DNA of 64,000 nt from Kitasatospora sp. SolWspMP-SS2h. GTDB lineage: Bacteria; Actinomycetota; Actinomycetes; Streptomycetales; Streptomycetaceae. The DNA lies in assembly GCF_003259315.1 (NCBI RefSeq), contig NZ_QLLT01000013.1:62001-126000 (forward strand). The letters are read 5' to 3'. The notes under the pieces are model-generated. The model was given only the letters and a program-made list of their open reading frames with translations. It searched no databases and was not told where the DNA came from. Made by a program: the position numbers and the translations under genes. Below, piece by piece: positions 49,662-58,094 of this stretch. Position 1 is the first letter of the stretch. Each line of letters starts with the position of its first letter.

Positions 49662-51125
49662 TCAGCTGCCGGGGACGGTGTCCTTGAACGCGGTGCCGGC
49701 CGTGCGGAGCGCGGCGACGTTCGTGGCGACCTGGGCGGGGCTGAGCACCTGGTCCTTGACGAAGTACACGTAGTCGACCTGCTGGTCGTACGAGCGCGGG
49801 GTGGTGGAGTACTGGCCCGCGAGGTCGATCAGCCAGTGGTTGAAGTCGATGAACTGCGGGGTCTCGGGCAGGTAGGGCTCGCCGTGGGTGGCGACGACCT
49901 GGCCGTCGATGTAGTAGGTGATGTTGGTGTTGTCGATGGTGAACTGCAGCAGGTGCCAGCCGTCGTAGGACTGCCGCTGCTCGCCGTGGGTGTTGACGGC
50001 GTTCCACGGGTCCGGGTTGTAGGTCTCCCAGCTGGTCTCGTACATGATGTTGCTCTGCTCGCCCCAGCCGCCGTTGGGCAGGTACTCGAAGTCCTCCTCG
50101 CTGTAGTTGGGGTCCATCGGGGCGTTGAGCGGGGTGAAGGCGAAGAAGGTCTGGTTGATGTGGTCGCCGTCGGGGCCGCTGTTGGGGGCGTCGGCGAACT
50201 TGACCCGGGCCGCGTAGGTGCCGTTCTTGAACTTGCGCGCGGTGGTCTGGATCTCGGTCTCCTTGGTGCCGGAGGCCGTGCCGTCGGTGGTCAGGCGCAG
50301 GTTGAGCACCTTGCTGCCGCCGACGGTGGGGAAGGTGACGTCGGCCGGGGACCAGGTGGCGCCGGAGACGCCGGGGCCGCCCTGGCCGGACTTGACGGTC
50401 CAGCCGTGCTGCTGGACGGCCGCGTCCGCGCTCGTGTTGTAGGAGAAGTCGTCGAACAGGACGGGCGCGTTCGGGTCGACCGGCGGGGTGGAGGTGGAGC
50501 CGGACGGCGACGGCGAGGGGGAGGAGCTCGGCGACGGGGAGGGGTTGTTGCCCGCGGGGGCGGTGCCCCAGATCAGCGCGCCGTCCTCCTGGAGGGTGAC
50601 CTTCTGCCAGTCGACGTAGCTGGTCTGGGTGCCGCTGAACGAGTAGTCGTCGGACTGGGTGAGGGTCTGCCAGTCGGAGCGGTAGAAGCGCAGCTGCATG
50701 TCGCCGGTGGACTGGCCGGGGGCGAGCGAGCCGGCGCCGGCGGTGAAGCCGATCTCCAGGTAGCGGTCGGCGGTGGCGGTGGGGTTGGCCAGGGTGCCAA
50801 AGGTGCCGGTGATGTTGCCGCAGCCCTTGACCGCCCAGGAGCAGGCGAAGCGGTAGCTGACCGACGGGCCGTCGGACTTGAAGTAGTAGCGCAGGGTGAT
50901 CCGGTTGAGCGCGACGGTGCTGCTGCCGGTGTTGGTGACCTGGAGCCAGGGCTCGGTCTGGTCGGCGGTCGCGCCGGAGGCGCTGGTGCGGTACTGGACG
51001 CTGAACTTGTCGGCGGCGGACGCCGGGGCGACGGTCAGCGCGGTGGCGGCCAGGCCGGCCGCGGCGATCGCGGCGGCCGTGGCGAGCCGGGCGCGCCGGC
51101 TGGTCGTGCGGGGACGTGCGGACAC
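49662..51125 (-). CDS. Secreted CBM3-GH16 family enzyme
   Basis: A 487-residue exported protein. Signal peptide 1-38 (ATAAAIAAAGLAATALTVAPASA, with an RR pair in front). A CBM3-type cellulose-binding domain covers about 39-180 (KFSVQYRTSASG... DYSFSGTQTSYVDW), then a Pro/Ser linker (about 190-215), and a GH16-like beta-jelly-roll (about 220-455). The catalytic motif ExDxE is present as E343-E344-D345-F346-E347; GTYAARVKFADAP is the preceding strand. It should cleave beta-1,3/1,4-glucans or a related matrix polymer. GTG 51125 has a GGAAGGA RBS. Downstream of the sugar-uptake operon and possibly co-regulated. Confidence 0.85.
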   Translation of the reverse strand: MSARPRTTSRRARLATAAAIAAAGLAATALTVAPASAADKFSVQYRTSASGATADQTEPWLQVTNTGSSTVALNRITLRYYFKSDGPSVSYRFACSWAVKGCGNITGTFGTLANPTATADRYLEIGFTAGAGSLAPGQSTGDMQLRFYRSDWQTLTQSDDYSFSGTQTSYVDWQKVTLQEDGALIWGTAPAGNNPSPSPSSSPSPSPSGSTSTPPVDPNAPVLFDDFSYNTSADAAVQQHGWTVKSGQGGPGVSGATWSPADVTFPTVGGSKVLNLRLTTDGTASGTKETEIQTTARKFKNGTYAARVKFADAPNSGPDGDHINQTFFAFTPLNAPMDPNYSEEDFEYLPNGGWGEQSNIMYETSWETYNPDPWNAVNTHGEQRQSYDGWHLLQFTIDNTNITYYIDGQVVATHGEPYLPETPQFIDFNHWLIDLAGQYSTTPRSYDQQVDYVYFVKDQVLSPAQVATNVAALRTAGTAFKDTVPGS

Positions 51126-51343
51126 GGTGGTTCCTTCCGTGGGGGGAGGGCGCCCCGCGGTGCGGCGGGGCGGTGGACGTTCCGGCGGTGCACGTGCGGG
51201 GTGCGGCCGCGGAGGTGGTCCGCGTGCTGCGGGCGGCTGCTGACGGTGGGTCGGCGGCCGGGTCTGTGGGGGCGCGCGTCCGGGCGCGGGTCCGGGTCGC
51301 GCGTCCGGTGCGCGCGCGGGCCGCGGGGCCGGTGGCGGCGCGC

Positions 51344-52876
51344 TCAGGTGGTGAGCAGTTCGCGTTCGGCGTGGTGGACGCCGAGGGCGGCCAGCCGGGG
51401 GCGGTGCGCGGCGAGGGCGGGCAGGAAGTCCCGGACGTAGTCGCTGTCGGGGTTCCAGGCCCGGTCGGCGATGGCGCACAGCCGGGGGTAGGCGAGGTAG
51501 TCGAAGTGCTCGGCGGTGGTGACGAACTCGCTCCACAGCTGGGCCTGGGTGCCGAGCACCCGGGCCCGTTCGGCCTCGTCCCAGTGCGCGGGGGCGGCCT
51601 GGTGGGCGTGCGCGGTGGCCAGGTCGACGACGTACTCGGCCTGGCCGAGCGGTTCGTCGGGGCGGTCGGACTGCGGGTAGTCGAGGTAGGTGGCGCGGTG
51701 CGGGGCCATCACGATGTCGTGGCCGCGCCGGGCGGCGTCCCGGCCGTGCTCGGCGTCCCGCCAGGGCATCACGGTGAACTCGACCGGCAGGGTGGCGCCG
51801 TCCGTCTCGGCCCAGCAGATCGGGACCCGGCCGGCGGCCAGCAGGTGCCGGCCGACCTCGCCGAGGAACCAGCCGCGCAGGTGGGCGGGGGTGGTGAGGC
51901 CGAGTTCGGCGGCCCGGCGGCGGGCGGTGGGGCTGGTCTCCCACTCGACGGTGGGGCACTCGTCCCCGCCGAGGTGGACGTAGCGGGAGGGGAACAGCTC
52001 CGTGGCCTCGTCCAGCACGGCGCGGCAGAAGGCGAGCGCCTCGTCGTGCACGCCGAGCACGGTCTCGCACACGCCCCACTCGGTCCACACGTCGAGCTGC
52101 CGCTCGGGGTGGTTGCCCAGGTGCGGGTAGGCGGCGAGGGCGGCCCGGGTGTGGCCGGGCATGTCGATCTCGGGGACGACGGTGACGCCGCGTTCGGCGG
52201 CGTACGCCACCAGGTGCCGCAGTTCGGCCTTGGTGTACGCGCCCTGGTGCGGGAGCGCGTCGTAGCTGGTGGAGCCGGCGTGGCCGACCATGCTGCGCTC
52301 GCGGCGGGCGCCGATCTCGGTGAGCCGGGGGTAGGCGTCGACGGGCAGCCGCCAGCCCTGGTCGTCGGTCAGGTGCAGGTGCAGGACGTTGAGCTTGTGC
52401 AGGGCGATCCGGTCGACGGCGGTGAGCAGGCGGTCGAGGGGCTGGAAGTGCCGGGCGGTGTCGATCATGAACCCGCGCCAGGGGTGCCGGGGCCGGTCGG
52501 TGATCCGGACGGCGGGCAGGCTCCACTCGACGCCGGCCACCGGCTGCGCCGAGAGCACCTCGGGCGGCAGCAGTTGGCGCAGCGTCTGCACCGCGTGCCG
52601 CAGGCCGGCGGGCCGGGCCGCGAGCAGTGTCACCTGGAACGGGTCCACCGTCAGCCGGTAGCCCTCCTCCCCCAGTTCCCGGTCGTCGGGGGCGAGGACG
52701 AGCGCGACGGTGCCGTCCGCCCCGGGGGCCAGCGGCAGGCCGGTCGCGGGGCGCAGCAGGGTGCGCAGCAGGTCGGCGACGGCGGCGGCTTCGCCGGCGG
52801 CGCGCACGGTGGTCCGTTCGGTCAGGGTGAACCGTCCGGCAGCGGGAACGAGTTCGACCGGGGTCGGCAGGATCAC
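51344..52876 (-). CDS. Cytoplasmic GH20 beta-N-acetylhexosaminidase
   Basis: A 510-residue glycoside hydrolase family 20 enzyme without a signal peptide, so it should act on imported chitobiose or chitooligosaccharides and release GlcNAc. The N-terminal GH20b domain covers about 1-125; the TIM barrel follows, with RGFMIDTARHF, LNVLHLHLTDDQGW and PEIDMPGHT, and the catalytic pair Asp305-Glu306 in HLGGDECP (substrate-assisted mechanism). It is the fourth gene after a binding protein and two permeases, a layout like dasABC followed by dasD in Streptomyces. Confidence 0.93.
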   Translation of the reverse strand: MILPTPVELVPAAGRFTLTERTTVRAAGEAAAVADLLRTLLRPATGLPLAPGADGTVALVLAPDDRELGEEGYRLTVDPFQVTLLAARPAGLRHAVQTLRQLLPPEVLSAQPVAGVEWSLPAVRITDRPRHPWRGFMIDTARHFQPLDRLLTAVDRIALHKLNVLHLHLTDDQGWRLPVDAYPRLTEIGARRERSMVGHAGSTSYDALPHQGAYTKAELRHLVAYAAERGVTVVPEIDMPGHTRAALAAYPHLGNHPERQLDVWTEWGVCETVLGVHDEALAFCRAVLDEATELFPSRYVHLGGDECPTVEWETSPTARRRAAELGLTTPAHLRGWFLGEVGRHLLAAGRVPICWAETDGATLPVEFTVMPWRDAEHGRDAARRGHDIVMAPHRATYLDYPQSDRPDEPLGQAEYVVDLATAHAHQAAPAHWDEAERARVLGTQAQLWSEFVTTAEHFDYLAYPRLCAIADRAWNPDSDYVRDFLPALAAHRPRLAALGVHHAERELLTT

Positions 52877-52961
52877 GGGGTGGTCTTCTTCCGGGGGTAG
52901 GGAGGCTGGCGGGCTCTGCGGGCGGTGCGGGCGGGGGCCGGAGCCCGGCGGGCGGTGGGGG

Positions 52962-53804
52962 TCAGCCCTTGACCGCGCCGGCGGTCATGCCGGTGGTGAC
53001 CTTGTTCTGGAGGAACAGGAAGACGATCAGGACGGGGAGCATGAACAGGCTCGCGGCGGCCATGGTGGCGCCCCAGTCGGTGCCGAAGACGTTGGCGAAG
53101 GAGGAGAGCCAGACCGGGAGGGTGCGGGCGTCCTGGTTCTTGATGATCAGGGTGTTGGCGAAGGCGAACTCGTTCCAGGCGGTGATGAACCCGAACAGCG
53201 AGGTGGACAGGAGGCCGGGGGCGAGCAGCGGGAGGGTGATCCGCCGGAAGGCCTGCGGCCGGGTGCAGCCGTCGACCTGGGCGGCCTCCTCCAGTTCGGC
53301 GGGGACGGCGGCGAGGAAGCCGCGCAGGGTGACGATGGTGAAGGGCAGGGTGGTCATGAAGTAGACCAGGGTGAGCATGCTGAGGCTGTCGAGCATGTCG
53401 GTGTCGCGGGCGATCACGTACATCGGGATCAGCAGCGCCTCCCAGGGCGCCATCTGCGCGGTGAACACCAGCAGCAGGAACGCCCGGCGTCCGCGCCAGC
53501 GCAGCCGGCCGACGGCGTACGCGGCGAGCAGGGCGACGATCAGGGAGAGCAGGACGGCGCCGAGGGTGACGTACAGGCTGTTGCGCCAGTAGCCGCCGAA
53601 GCCGGGGGCGTGGATCGCGGTGGAGAAGTGGTCGAGGGTGGGGTGCAGCGGGAGGAAGGCGGGGGTGGCGGCCTGGATCTCGGCGGTGGGCTTGAAGGCG
53701 GTGACCACCATCCAGTAGACCGGGAAGGCGGCGGTGGCGAGGACGGCGAGCGCGGCGAGGTTGAGCGGCAGCCGGCGCAGTCGGCGGGGGGCGAGGAGCT
53801 TCAC
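52962..53804 (-). CDS. Carbohydrate ABC transporter permease (MalG/DasC-like)
   Basis: A 280-residue six-helix permease of the MalG type, with the EAA loop ELEEAAQVDGCTRPQAFRRITLPLLAPG near residue 190-215 and a C-terminal FLQNKVTTGMTAGAVKG, which is a family hallmark. GTG 53804 overlaps the stop of the partner permease by 4 bp. No ATPase gene is present; as in dasABC systems, a shared MsiK-type ATPase elsewhere would be needed. Confidence 0.92.
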   Translation of the reverse strand: MKLLAPRRLRRLPLNLAALAVLATAAFPVYWMVVTAFKPTAEIQAATPAFLPLHPTLDHFSTAIHAPGFGGYWRNSLYVTLGAVLLSLIVALLAAYAVGRLRWRGRRAFLLLVFTAQMAPWEALLIPMYVIARDTDMLDSLSMLTLVYFMTTLPFTIVTLRGFLAAVPAELEEAAQVDGCTRPQAFRRITLPLLAPGLLSTSLFGFITAWNEFAFANTLIIKNQDARTLPVWLSSFANVFGTDWGATMAAASLFMLPVLIVFLFLQNKVTTGMTAGAVKG

Positions 53805-54715
53805 GCCTCGGCTCCTTCCTGGCGGTGCATCCGCCGGAGGGTGGTGACGAGCGCGGCGAGCAGGATCAGCACGGTGAGCGTGGAGGCCGCGGAGCCGAGG
53901 TCGTACTTGTGCAGGTTCTGGGCGATCTGGAAGGCGTAGACGGGCAGGGTGGTGGTGGCGCCGTTGGGGCCGCCCTGGCTGACCACCCATATCTGGGCGA
54001 AGCACTTGAAGGTCCAGATCACCTCGAGCGAGGTGACCAGGGCGAACAGCGGTCGCAGCACGGGGACGGTGACCAGGCGGAAGGTCTGCCAGGCGCTCGC
54101 GCCGTCGATCCGGGCGGATTCGTAGAGCTCGGCGGGGATGGTGGTGAGTCCGCCGTACAGGGTGAGCGCGGCGAACGGGACGGACTGCCAGACCACCAGC
54201 AGCACCAGGACGGTGAAGGTGGCGCCGGAGTGGGCGAACCAGGCGTAGTCGCGGTAGCCGTGCAGTCCCAACTGGTCAAGCGCCCAGTTGACCACTCCGA
54301 AACGGGATTGGAAGAGCCACTGGAACACGGTGGTGGCGGCGATCACCGGGGTGGCCCAGACCAGCACCAGGGCGCTCATCACGGCCAGCCGCATCCGCCG
54401 GCCGAGCCGGACCAGCATCAGCGCGACGAGCGTGCCGAGGCCGGTGATCAGCACGGTGTTGAGCGCGGTCCAGCCGAGGGTGCGGAGGGTGACGGTCCAG
54501 AACTTGGAGTCGGAGAGCAGCTCGGTGTAGTTGTCGAACCCGACGAACGGGGCTCCGCCGCGGATCAGTTGGGCGAGCCGGAAGTGCTGGAAGGAGATCA
54601 CCAGGTTCCGGGCGATCGGGTAGAGCAGTAGGTACGCCGCGCCCACCAGGGTCGGGGCGATGAGCAGGTAGGGCCGGATCCTGGTGCGGAGCGGCGGTGA
54701 CGCGTTGGTGGGCAC
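53801..54715 (-). CDS. Carbohydrate ABC transporter permease (MalF/DasB-like)
   Basis: A 304-residue permease of the UgpA/MalF type with six membrane helices and the EAA loop ELYESARIDGASAWQTFRLVTVPVLRP near residue 200-225. It pairs with the MalG-type permease that overlaps its 3' end. Start GTG 54715 is chosen because the first helix begins soon after (RPYLLIAPTLVGAAYLL) and AGGAG lies about 11 bp upstream. Confidence 0.92.
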   Translation of the reverse strand: MPTNASPPLRTRIRPYLLIAPTLVGAAYLLLYPIARNLVISFQHFRLAQLIRGGAPFVGFDNYTELLSDSKFWTVTLRTLGWTALNTVLITGLGTLVALMLVRLGRRMRLAVMSALVLVWATPVIAATTVFQWLFQSRFGVVNWALDQLGLHGYRDYAWFAHSGATFTVLVLLVVWQSVPFAALTLYGGLTTIPAELYESARIDGASAWQTFRLVTVPVLRPLFALVTSLEVIWTFKCFAQIWVVSQGGPNGATTTLPVYAFQIAQNLHKYDLGSAASTLTVLILLAALVTTLRRMHRQEGAEA

Positions 54716-54786
54716 GGCGGGGTGTACTCCTGTTCGACGGTGGTGCGGACCCGGGGGGCCGGCGGGGGCGTGGGGGCCCGGCCGGG

Positions 54787-56067
54787 TCAATTGCCGCTGA
54801 GCGCCTTGGTGATGGCCTCGCTGGCGGTCTTGCCCGCGGCGGCCGGGTCGGCGCCGGTGAGGACCTGGGTCATGTACTGCTTGATCGGGTTGTCGGCCTC
54901 GACGGCGGCCCACTCCGGCGAGTTGGGGGTGGCGTGGCCGCTGACCGCGCCGGCGGCCATCGCGGCGGCGCCCTCGTTCCCGCTGAGCACGGAGGCCAGG
55001 GTGGTCCGGTTGGGGACGTAGTTCATCTGCTTGGCGATCTCGGTCTGCCACTTGTCGCCGGCCAGCGCCTTGACCACCTCGTAGGCGGCCTGCTGGTGGT
55101 GGGAGGATTCCGGGACGATCAGGTCGGAGCCGCCGGTGAACACCGCGCCGGGCTTGTCGGCGCTCTTGCCGGGGATCGGGAAGAAGCCGAGCTTGTCCTT
55201 GAGCGCGGGGTTGGCCTTGATGATCGCGTTGGCGCCGCCGGGGGTGGAGATCAACTGCGCGGTGTGGCCCTGGGCGAACACCTCGGCCTGCGGCGGCTTG
55301 GCCTCGTCGGCGTCCTTGGGGCCCTTGCCGAGCGCCTGGAGCTGCTGGTAGAAGCCGATCGCGGCCTTGGCCTGCGGGGTGTCCAGGGCGCCCTTCCACT
55401 TGCCGTCGGAGCCCTTGGCGGCGAGGTCGCCGCCCTCGTCCCAGAGGAAGCCGGCCAGCACGTACCAGGTCTGGCCGGTCAGGTAGATGCCCTCGTTGCC
55501 GCCGGCGTTGAGCTTCTGGGTGTCGGCGATCCACTCCTCGCGGGTCTTGGGCGGGGTGGTGATGCCGGCCTGCTGGAACAGGTCCTTGTTATAGATGACC
55601 ACGCGGTTGGCGGCGTACCAGGGGATGCCGTACTGCTTGCCGTCGATCTTGCCCGGGTCGGCGAGGCCGGGGATCCAGTCGGAGCCCTTGAGCTCGGCGG
55701 TCTTGTCGCTGAGGTCGTGCACGCCGCCGCTGGCCGCGTACTGGGCGACCTGGGTGTTGCCGACCTCGATCACGTCCGGGGCGTCGTTGCTGGCCAGCGC
55801 ACTGGTAACTTTCTGGCCGATGCCGTCCCACTCCTGGATCTGCACCTTCAGGGTGGTGCCGGAGTGCGAGGACTCGAAGTCGGCCTTGAAGTCCTTCAGG
55901 AAGGTGTCGGTGACGCTGTCCTTCATGATCCAGACCGTCAGTTCGGCCGGTCCGGCCGATTCCTGGGAGCCCGAACCGGAGCCGGAGGAACAGGCGGTCA
56001 GGGTGGCCGCACCGAGCAGCAGGGCGATCGCGGAGCGCAGGGTGGTCGGAAGTGCGGTGGATCTCAC
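54787..56067 (-). CDS. Sugar ABC transporter substrate-binding lipoprotein (DasA-like)
   Basis: A 426-residue family 1 solute-binding protein with a lipobox LTAC (Cys near residue 26). Segments LTVWIMKDS, VQIQEWDGIGQKVTSALASNDAPDVIEVGNTQ, GIPWYAANRVVIYNKDLF and YLTGQTWYVLAG closely follow what I remember of Streptomyces DasA, the chitobiose-binding protein. Start GTG 56067. It leads the operon of two permeases and GH20. It faces a divergent GntR regulator across a cluster of ACTGGT sites. Assignment to chitobiose is inference. Confidence 0.92.
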   Translation of the reverse strand: MRSTALPTTLRSAIALLLGAATLTACSSGSGSGSQESAGPAELTVWIMKDSVTDTFLKDFKADFESSHSGTTLKVQIQEWDGIGQKVTSALASNDAPDVIEVGNTQVAQYAASGGVHDLSDKTAELKGSDWIPGLADPGKIDGKQYGIPWYAANRVVIYNKDLFQQAGITTPPKTREEWIADTQKLNAGGNEGIYLTGQTWYVLAGFLWDEGGDLAAKGSDGKWKGALDTPQAKAAIGFYQQLQALGKGPKDADEAKPPQAEVFAQGHTAQLISTPGGANAIIKANPALKDKLGFFPIPGKSADKPGAVFTGGSDLIVPESSHHQQAAYEVVKALAGDKWQTEIAKQMNYVPNRTTLASVLSGNEGAAAMAAGAVSGHATPNSPEWAAVEADNPIKQYMTQVLTGADPAAAGKTASEAITKALSGN

Positions 56068-56131
56068 GGTGGGTGCCGCCTCAAGGTGACTGGGGGTGCA
56101 TGTGGGGGTTGTTCCAAGGAGACCGACTTTT

Positions 56132-56317
56132 ACCAGTAGAGTGAACTGGTCCGGTCGGTGGTAAGAGAAGGTGGCACAGCCGGTGCAGCCCGTCAAGGCC
56201 CCCGCATCCACTCCGACCGGCCTCCCACCTGCAAAGGAACCTTCCAGTTCGGGGGTTCCGGCGGCGGGGCGAGCACTGGTAAGGTCCGCGAACTGGTCTG
56301 GTATGGTCTGACCAGTT
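56132..56317. promoter_or_regulatory. ACTGGT/ACCAGT operator cluster of the das-like locus
   Basis: Half-sites occur at 56132 (ACCAGT), 56145 (ACTGGT), about 56275 (ACTGGT), 56292 and 56312. The clearest pairs are ACCAGT-N7-ACTGGT (56132-56150) and AACTGGTC (56291-56298) with GACCAGTT (56310-56317); inside the latter is the palindrome TGGTC-T-GACCA (56304-56314). The DasR consensus ACTGGTCTAGACCAGT has the same half-site with one more central base. They lie between the divergent binding-protein and GntR genes. Confidence 0.7.
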
Positions 56318-56337
56318 CGGAGCGAAGGGATGGCACG

Positions 56338-57186
56338 ATGGCGACGGATTCGTCCGGCGGGGCGGGATTGAAACGCGATCAGGTCCGGGAGTACCTGCGC
56401 GAACTGGTCGAGTCACTGACCCCGGGCGACCCGGTCCCCTCCGAGCGGGTGCTCTGCGCCCAGCTCGGCGTCTCCCGTCCGACGCTGCGCGCCGGGGTGG
56501 ACGAGCTGGTGGCCGCGGGCCTGCTGGTGCGGGAGCACGGGCGCGGCACGTTCGTCGCCCCCGCCAAGATCGTCCAGGAGCTGACCCCGTCCGTCGGCGG
56601 CGACCCGTCCTTCAACGTGCCCAGGGCGTCCGGCAGTTGGACCAGTCAGGTACTGGAGTTCACCCCGCTGCCGGCCGGCGCGGCGATCGGCCGCAAACTG
56701 CGGCTGTCCCCCGCCGCGCCGATCCTGCACCTCGTGCTGCTCCGGCTGGTCGACGGCGAGCCGATGGCCATCGAGCACCTGCACATCCCGGCCGACCTGC
56801 TGCCCGACCTGGCCCCCGCCGAGCTGGAGCACGGCGACCTCTACCAGCTCCTGGCCGCCCGCGGCGCCCACGTCCACGAGGCCGTCCAGGCCATCGAGCC
56901 CACCGTGGTCAACGACCGCGAGGCCCGCCTGCTGACCATCCCCGCCCTCTCCCCCGCCCTGCGCTTCGAGCGGCTCACCAGCGACGCCACCGGCCGCCCC
57001 GTCGAGTACACCCACTCGCTCTACCGCGGCGACCGCTACCGCATCGTCTCCCGCATCTCGCTCGCCGACCCCACCCCCGCCGCCCCCGGCGACTCCCGCC
57101 ACCACCCGGGCATCCCGCCGAACGACCTGACCACCCGCGGCACCGGCCCCACCGTCACCACCGGGGACATCCAGCCGCTGCTCTGA
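56338..57186 (+). CDS. GntR-family regulator (HutC/UTRA type) of the sugar operon
   Basis: A 282-residue repressor: winged-helix GntR domain (about 12-80, PVPSERVLCAQLGVSRPTLRAGVDELVAAGLLVREHGRGTFV) and a UTRA effector domain (about 95-245, ending HSLYRGDRYRIVSRI). DasR has the same architecture, where the effector is GlcN-6-P; here the last 35 residues are an extra Pro/Thr-rich tail. The ATG has an AAGGGA RBS. Divergent from the binding-protein operon with half-sites between, so it probably represses that operon and itself. Confidence 0.92.
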   Translation: MATDSSGGAGLKRDQVREYLRELVESLTPGDPVPSERVLCAQLGVSRPTLRAGVDELVAAGLLVREHGRGTFVAPAKIVQELTPSVGGDPSFNVPRASGSWTSQVLEFTPLPAGAAIGRKLRLSPAAPILHLVLLRLVDGEPMAIEHLHIPADLLPDLAPAELEHGDLYQLLAARGAHVHEAVQAIEPTVVNDREARLLTIPALSPALRFERLTSDATGRPVEYTHSLYRGDRYRIVSRISLADPTPAAPGDSRHHPGIPPNDLTTRGTGPTVTTGDIQPLL

Positions 57187-57281
57187 CCCGGCCGGAGCCG
57201 GACGCGGGGCCCGGCGGGTGCGGACCAGGCCCGGCGACATGGGCGCGGGCGCGGCGTGGGCGCGGCGTGGGCGCGGGGCGG

Positions 57282-57950
57282 TCAGCCGCGCGGGGCGCTG
57301 TACCAGCGCCAGCCGGTGGGCCGTTGGCGGCCCGGCAGGTCGCCCCGGCCGGTGGCCCACAGCAGGGTCGGCCAGGGGTCGGTGCCGGTCGGGGCCGCCG
57401 GGAAGAGCCGGGCCAGCACCCGGGCGCTGATCCCGGCGGGCGCCGTCCAGTCCAGGCCCAGGCCGAGCGCCAAGTCCTCGGCGTGGACGAAGAGTTCGAC
57501 CAGCCCCATGGCGGCGCTGCCCTCCGCGTCCGCCGTCCCGAAGCCGTGGAAGGCGCGGTCCTGGGGGCGGGCCGTGCGGACCATCGCCACCAGCAGCGCC
57601 CCGCACGCCTCCAGCACCTGGACCAGTCCCCGCGGCCCGGCCGCCCGCTGGGCGAAGACCACGCTGGTGGGCTTGCCCGGCGCCTCCTGCCGGTAGGCGA
57701 ACGGCACGTACCCGTCCGCGGGGGGCGACTGCGGCCCGAGCTGGGCGGCGTAGGCGAACAGGTCGTCCGCCAGGTGCTCCGCGGTCTCCCAGCAGCTCCA
57801 CTCCAGCGTTCCGGCGGGCCGGTCCCAGTCGGCCGCCGCCGCGTCCGGCCCGCTCAGCAGGGCGACGACCAGCCGGACGCCCTCGGCGAGGTCCTCCGGC
57901 GTCACCGGGCCGACGTCGGCGGGGTGTTGCGCACGCGCGTGATCAACCAT
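57282..57950 (-). CDS. DinB-like / mycothiol-dependent maleylpyruvate isomerase N-terminal domain protein
   Basis: A 222-residue four-helix-bundle protein of the mycothiol-dependent isomerase/DinB superfamily, with the metal-site-like WSCWETAEHLADDLFAYAAQL near residue 50-70 and GLVELFVHAEDLALGLGLDW near 150-170. Members are zinc-dependent thiol transferases or isomerases; the actual reaction is unknown. Between it and the GntR gene are three 12-bp GGCGCGGCGTGG-type repeats (about 57245-57278). It is divergent from the MFS exporter across a perfect palindrome. Confidence 0.85.
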   Translation of the reverse strand: MVDHARAQHPADVGPVTPEDLAEGVRLVVALLSGPDAAAADWDRPAGTLEWSCWETAEHLADDLFAYAAQLGPQSPPADGYVPFAYRQEAPGKPTSVVFAQRAAGPRGLVQVLEACGALLVAMVRTARPQDRAFHGFGTADAEGSAAMGLVELFVHAEDLALGLGLDWTAPAGISARVLARLFPAAPTGTDPWPTLLWATGRGDLPGRQRPTGWRWYSAPRG

Positions 57951-58002
57951 GGGCCGAGCGTACCCGTCGGCCGTCCCGGCCCCGGCCCCGCACCGACGCT
58001 AC

Positions 58003-58033
58003 CTCTCGACATCAAGCATCTTGATGTCGAGAG
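58003..58033. promoter_or_regulatory. Perfect 31-bp MarR-type palindrome
   Basis: CTCTCGACATCAAG (58003-58016), CAT, CTTGATGTCGAGAG (58020-58033): 14-bp arms with no mismatch. The core ATCAAG-CAT-CTTGAT resembles known MarR-family sites of streptomycetes. It lies between the divergent genes starting at 57950 and 58095, so it could control both. No MarR gene is in the window. Confidence 0.75.
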
Positions 58034-58094
58034 ACTTCTCGGGCAGAGTGCTCTCCGTACGGACGGACCACCCTCACACCGGACGGGGAGCACC

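Noticed and set aside
56291..56317. Canonical DasR dre site
   Set aside because: The inner palindrome is TGGTC-T-GACCA, one base shorter than the 16-bp consensus, so I list it as related rather than identical.
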